From Prinsepia uniflora (taxonomy: Eukaryota; Streptophyta; Magnoliopsida; Rosales; Rosaceae), in NCBI GenBank assembly GCA_032719365.1, contig CM064863.1:62521583-62585582 (forward strand): DNA of 64,000 nt, in the 5' to 3' direction. A model generated the notes under the pieces. It was not told the DNA's origin. It searched no databases and saw only the letters and a list, made by a program, of their open reading frames with translations. Each line of letters begins with the position of its first letter. The first letter of the stretch is position 1. This document shows positions 58,544-64,000 of this stretch, piece by piece. A program made the position numbers and the translations under genes.

Positions 58544-61500
58544 CTGGGCTGCTCTTGTGGTGTCGTGCACTGAGGGTACATGATAGTTTTTCTTCAGATG
58601 TGATGTCTCTACGACAACAGGCCCATCATCAACCTGAGAGTGAGGATAATAATAGGAAACGCATTGGTTTTTTTAGACATTAGATTCCACGTTTTAGGGG
58701 TTTGGATCCCGGAGAAGGGCCGAGTTTCTTGTGCGCCAACGGATACTAGTTGATTGCATCCCAGTATGGTGACTTTTCGGAGTTGTGATCGATGATTGGT
58801 TGAGATGGATGTATCGCTCCTAGCAACCGAGTTCATTGATGACCTTATTTGAGGACGCTTGAACAAGTTACCAAGAAGTGGTCTTGTCGATCGGATCACG
58901 AGGTGGACCGATCAACGGATCTCAAGCTTTGAGCAGATTGTATGGGCGATGGGTTACCTGCATGTGTACATTATCTCGATAGCAATGAGCTTCTTGGATT
59001 TGTAAGCACGAGGGTAGTGGCAGACATTGCTATCGACGAACGTGGATAAGACTATTGAGAGTTGGGCAACGTTCGAGGAACGTTCTTACGCTATTTTCGC
59101 CCTAGCTCCATCGAGATACGAGGGAGGCAGAGTTCTTCTAACATGAGCAAGAGAATCGATGGTTGCTCATTACGAGCAGAGATTTCTGGTTTTGGTTTAG
59201 TTTGCACTGAGTTCAATGAGGAATTAGACAGTGAGGCTTTGTCAATTTGTGTCGGGTCATGAGAGTAAGACTAGAGTGTTGGTGTGGCATCTTAGGTGGA
59301 GATGAGCGTGTCGGAAACCTCACAATAGATCGGACAGTTCCGGTTGACGCCCAGTGCATCTAGAGGATGTATTTGGGCGGGAGCTTAGACGAGGGACACT
59401 TTTAGCTCCAAGTTTTACGAGTTAGAATGTTCGATGAGCGGGACAAAAAGGATCCCGATAGGACCGGTTGAGATTACAATTACCTTTTGAGTCCAGTTGG
59501 ACTATTGAAGACATGTCGTACACCTGGAGCAGAGACAAGTATTTAGTCTTATCTTCACAAGTATGCATAGCTATTGGTGGAATGCGGACCTACACATCTT
59601 ATATCCTGAAGTTTGTATAGGAGTGGATCCCACCAGGTTGGGACAGTGGTATCAGCACTCTGACTGGTGCTGTGATTGGATCACCTACTTAGTTTGAGTA
59701 GAAGGTTTTGACAAGGAAATAGATTGGATTTCCCTAGAGATTTATGATTAGGATGTGATCCATAGGGATGGATTGGTGGGCAACCCGTTACTCCTATGTT
59801 GAGCATTGAGGAATCAGTGGTATTTGGTAGTCCTGAGGTTTCATGATTTGCTTTTTGGTGGGACTAGAGGAGATCACTAAGGAAGAGTATTCAGCTTTTT
59901 ACAAAAGTCTTACCAATGACCGGCCATAGGATACTAATTTCGAGAGTTATGGCTTGGAGGCCGGGAAAGTACTAAAGAATGATTGTTCGGGATATAGGAC
60001 ACATGTTGTGAAGTCCCCGGATGGCTCATTAAGCTTGAGGATGATGTCGGTTATGTCAACTTTTCTGGTGGTGTTCCTCATAGGATTTACTGGGGTTGCT
60101 ACCTCGGAGGGAGGTTGAGTTATGATTGAGTTTCTTCTGGGTACTCAACGAATTTTGTAGCTACCGATAGACTCGAGTGTGTAGCGCAGATACCCTGTTG
60201 GAATTGGTTTTTATTTGAGTCGATGTTAAGAATTTGGTTGAAAGACATGCTTTGGATGCATGTATTATATGATCGGATGTGTGATTCTCGAACTGACTTC
60301 AGAAGTGAAATTCGCCGAGATGGCTTATGATTAATGTTGTGGTGATAGTTGGTCATCATGTGTAGCAACAGAGTATTAATGGTGATTTTTTATGGTCCAC
60401 CAAGGATTCATAGAGGTTGAGATGAAAATGGATTTCGGGAAATGTGGACTAGTGTTGGTTTCCTGGTCATGATTTTTTTTTTTGTGAGATTAGTGTGGAT
60501 CCTAGTATTGCGTGATGTGATCCAGATTGTCTAATATGATCTACGATGAGTGTTATCGATTTGTAGGTAGAGGTTTTCCTTTGAGATTGTAACCTGTTGA
60601 CGGGATTGACTCGGAAGGGAGTCAACCTGGTGTGAGATGATGTTTGAGTGAGCAGAATGTTGACTATTTCTCTAGTTTGACTCTTCTGGACATTAGTGGG
60701 AGTTTACCTTGGTGACACATGTACATAAGAGTTGGATTGATCATAGATAGCTAAGCGAAGAAATCGTGCGGAACTAGTACTCCTTATTGTGGAAGTTCTT
60801 AGTGAACTATCTTCATCACCTCTGGAATTCATGGATGTATAAGCTTGTAAAAGTTGAGCTGATTTGAGGAGTGATACCATCGTGGGAGGATCGATACAGT
60901 AGCTATCAATAGATATTATTGGTTGGTGAAGGAGACTTCTCATTTTCTGCTTCTTTGATAAGGACTTCTAGGTATGCTTGCAACATGGATGCAATTTCTA
61001 TTGGTTTCTAAGGTTGTTTAAGAACTTGACACCCAGGATGTGGGCCAAATTTGAATGAGTTGAGGAGCGGAAGCTGCTTAGTGTCACCTGACGTTGATGA
61101 GTATAGTTTGGATTTGTATTCACACTCGCGTCGGATGAACTTTGATGTCATCATTTTTTACCTTTTTCATATAGGACATTATCATGGGCTAAGCGGAGGA
61201 AATACGTAATTCGTATATTAAGTGTTGACAAGTTCTATATCTTACAATTTAATTTTCTTCTGCTAGTTCTTGGCATGCCGGAGAAGTGTAAAGGCACAAG
61301 AGGGATACCAAAGCGTAGTTTTGATTACCCTTAGGGGTTGCAGCGATATACCAAGCAGAATGAGTATCAGTTTGGTCGACCCGTGTTGGTGTCATGGGTC
61401 ATATTTTTACTGTTGAGAGGATTGCTGGAAGTTGATGATTGTGGAGCGTTGTTGGGTAGTGTTCCCATGAGACTCGTATTGCTGGATTAGAGGTTTACAG

Positions 61501-62844
61501 CACAACGTCAGGATCCGACCCTTCGCATCATCAGGATGGGGGTCGTGGTTTGGATTTGTACGTCTTGGTAGGCATAAGTCGGTTGACCTTTGGAGTTAAC
61601 CAAGAAATAGTTGGTTAATGAATTGGACGATTTTTCTTAGGAGTTCTCGAAGAGTACATGTTGGACATGCCTCAAATGTTGGTCGGGTGACTGGGAGAAC
61701 TCAAAGTGGACGTTGAGTTATAGAGTATGATTTGTCCATAGCAGAGATCAGATAGACAAGTTCCAATAGTGGATCATGAATCGCTACTATGCTAGCCATA
61801 CGATAGATGGATTAGATTCGAGATTGTTGTGGATACTGGTACATGTCTGAATGGTACGTGTGCAGTCCCCGGATGTAGCTCGGATGTTGCGTGAGTGCAG
61901 TCCTTGAGCAAGCCTATGAGTAGTGCCGATAGGATTGATATGATGGGTGTGCACGTGCAAGTTGCGTAGGTTTTATGGTGTAATCGTTGAGTGTTGATCA
62001 TTGTGACTGATGTGGTACAATTATCAGATTGAGTCCGAGATGAACATGATATGGTAATCGAATTGGATCTAATGTTAATTGTTCATCGAGAATTAGGATT
62101 GGGCATCGAATATTGTGCGCTGGTGCAGAGTGGCTTTAGAGGTTTCAGTTTGTTTGCGAGCATGGAGCTCAGGGCCATGGTTGTGGGCCAGAGGAACCCT
62201 AGCATTTTTGTTTGTGATTATCCCTGCTAGAGCAAGTACTCGATGGGCTCAAGATACACTCAAGATGAGTGAGATGTCAGTTTCAGACTCGAGAGGGGTC
62301 AGGATCACAGCGTTAGTCGCTCAGTGATAAGAGGTACCCTGATAGGACTCTAGATAGAGTCAATTTTTTCGATAATGACTCGAATGGAGATAGTGGAGCC
62401 GTGTGTTACCGACTGGTCACGACAGTGCGTCATGGGTGTGATTAACGGTTAGAGAACGTCGAGTGAGACAGAGGACTTGTGATGCTCGACAGGAGTAGGA
62501 TTGTCTAATTGGTTTCTGAGTACACCCATGTAGAGGACAAGTGAGATTGAAAAGTGTCGATGTCTCATTCGAGACTTGAGATTTGAGCTTGGGGATTTAC
62601 GATGATAGTTTGGTCACGCGCTTGTCTCGGATATAGTCATAGAGATTGAGTTGAGTTTCAGCATCAACCGTTGGTTTGTAATTAACGTCAAGTGATGTTT
62701 GATCACAGTTTGAGTACTATGGATAGATGTTAGGCGTGTATATATACACGTGAGAGCCTCGGATTAAAGGCAAGACTAGATTTTCGCAGTTCTGATATAA
62801 GTCTATTTGAATTTTGAGGACGAAATTATTTAAGGATGGTGGAT
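58544..62844 (+). pseudogene. Degenerate internal region of the large gypsy element
   Basis: The only gag-like text I can read is ESWATFEERSYAIF (about 59058-59100) and AHYEQRFLVL (about 59163-59192), fitting the end of a gag domain. No protease, RT, RNase H or integrase motif is legible in any frame, and no open frame exceeds about 100 codons. It ends with TTTTGAGGACGAAATT (about 62813) and a weak polypurine tract TAAGGATGGTGGAT before the 3' LTR. This is either a very old element or a non-autonomous one. Confidence 0.65.
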
Positions 62845-63321
62845 TGTAATGACTTGTCCCGAATTTACGAGATTATTGAGGATAATTAAGGATTAATCAG
62901 GGATTAATCGAGGATTATCGGAAGATTGAGGTGAAATGATGATTTTGCCCTTGAATGGGTAAAATGTTGACTTTTAACATGGGAGGTCATTGGCAAGTGG
63001 ATTGAGGTCTATTACATAGATCGAGATGTTACGAGTTTGTAGACAGGCAGCATGTCGAGATTGGGCATCGTACGGGAAAGTTACGAGTCTTGAATTATTT
63101 TTCGCATTATTTCAGTTGCACGAAATGCGAGGCAGTTAACTTTTGGTTTTTGTTTATTAGGCCCAAAATATCAGTTCTAGACCAATAAATGAGTGAAAAG
63201 TGTCACTTATCCATTGATCCTTTCCCCCCACATTCATACACCATCCTCCCTTTTCTTTTGTTCATTATACCTAAACCACCCACCCCAAACCATTATCATC
63301 ATCCTCATCGATTTGATGCTG

Positions 63322-63389
<68 letters not shown>

Positions 63390-64000
63390 TGGGTGAGAAG
63401 GTGAAGGGTGGCGGGTAAAAACCCATGAAAACAAGGTAAGCCGTGTGTTTGATTTTCGGGTTTGGATTTTGGATGTTTGAGAGGGTACTACCAGGTTGGG
63501 CCAAAAAAGGGACGCAGTAGACATCGTGGGTGGCTCCAGGGCACGGTGGCAGGTTGGTCGTGAAAGTTTGGGGTTGGCCAGCCATTTTCAAGTACCTTCT
63601 TCACGTTTTTAAGGCTGTAGATTCATTCTTGGGAGTGAGACGAGTCAAATGGAAGAAATATGGCGTGTTTTGGTGGTTAGACGGTTGATATACTGCCAGG
63701 TCAAGGTCGCGGGTTAAATGACCCGTTACAGTGAAACGAGTCGACTCGACCAAAGGTAGGGGACGATGACATGCCAAGCCACGTCATCATTGTCAAGCCA
63801 CATGGCCAACTAGAGGGTGACACGTGACCAAGTGTTAGTCTAGTCTGCAGCTGACGTGGTAGTTCCATGTCATCCTTGCAAGACCACGTACACTAGTGAG
63901 GTGATGCCACATGGCATTGTGTCTGGAGTTGTCAACTGACGTGGTAGTCCACATCAGACTTGTCAGACCACGTGGACCAGTGAGGTGGTGCCACATGGCA
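62845..64000 (+). repeat. 3' LTR, cut by window end
   Basis: Starts TGTAATGACTTGTCCC and follows 52443-53142 and 56133-56600 of the 5' LTR, without the nested solo LTR. Confidence 0.92.
63328..63387 (+). repeat. (GA)n microsatellite
   Basis: About 30 GA units with one AAGA interruption, in the 3' LTR. The 5' LTR has only a short GAGAGAGG at the same place (about 52919), so the expansion is recent. Confidence 0.92.

Larger units (their letters stand above)
52443..64000 (+). mobile_element. Large gypsy element, runs off the window
   Basis: 5' LTR 52443-58527 (with a nested solo LTR), primer-binding site at 58531-58543, degenerate internal region to 62844, 3' LTR from 62845. Left flank AGCTA (52438-52442) should recur after the 3' LTR outside the window. 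It is inserted in the integrase of the preceding gypsy element. The LTRs differ at roughly one base in ten by eye, so the insertion is old. Confidence 0.87.

Noticed and set aside
63193..63396. Glu/Arg-repeat open frame
   Set aside because: Translation of the (GA)n microsatellite.

Overview
The window is plant nuclear DNA, almost certainly from a eudicot, and a woody rosid (for example Rosaceae) is plausible but not proven. It is dominated by nested LTR retrotransposons and one CACTA (En/Spm) DNA transposon, with very little host sequence. The host genes seen are one apparently intact three-exon 2-oxoglutarate/Fe(II) dioxygenase of the ACC-oxidase-homolog type (43075-45658), a wrecked tandem paralog of it (pieces between 13648 and 42367), and an AP2/ERF relic (about 6985-7243, minus strand).

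Layout. 1-6552: an LTR cut by the window edge and split by a Ty3/gypsy element (491-5065) that has a large internal deletion. 6553-7532: AP2/ERF relic. 7533-13198: a reverse-oriented solo LTR (TSD GATGT), itself split by a forward solo LTR (7910-11098, TSD GTTAT). 13648-42367: the dioxygenase pseudogene, split first by a Copia element (14233-22408, TSD GCTTG, containing solo LTR 16637-19563, TSD TTTGG) and then near its last codons by a reverse Copia element (22793-42326, TSD GAAAA/GAAGA). One LTR of that second element received a CACTA transposon (about 27515-41904), which in turn carries two solo LTRs (29742-32478, TSD CACAA; 37428-40480, TSD TCAAG). 43075-45658: intact dioxygenase. 46990-47345: end of a decayed gypsy element. 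47630-47833: reverse Copia-type LTR piece. About 48200-52442: decayed gypsy element with recognisable gag, RT, RNase H and integrase, cut by a large gypsy element that starts at 52443 and runs off the window. The 5' LTR of that last element holds another solo LTR (53143-56127, TSD TCGTG); its 3' LTR starts at 62845.

The long LTRs (about 2.5-3.1 kb) share an organisation worth attention. They contain (i) arrays of short palindromes in which the loop is constant and the arms change together, (ii) a stem of 7-9 bp closing a loop of roughly 70-90 nt that covaries among nine copies, and (iii) in several copies a second inverted repeat just before the LTR end. These look like conserved RNA or DNA structures rather than coding sequence, and I find no standard feature type that explains them.

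Nearly every retroelement reading frame is broken by stops or frameshifts. The dioxygenase at 43075-45658 is the only gene I would call functional.
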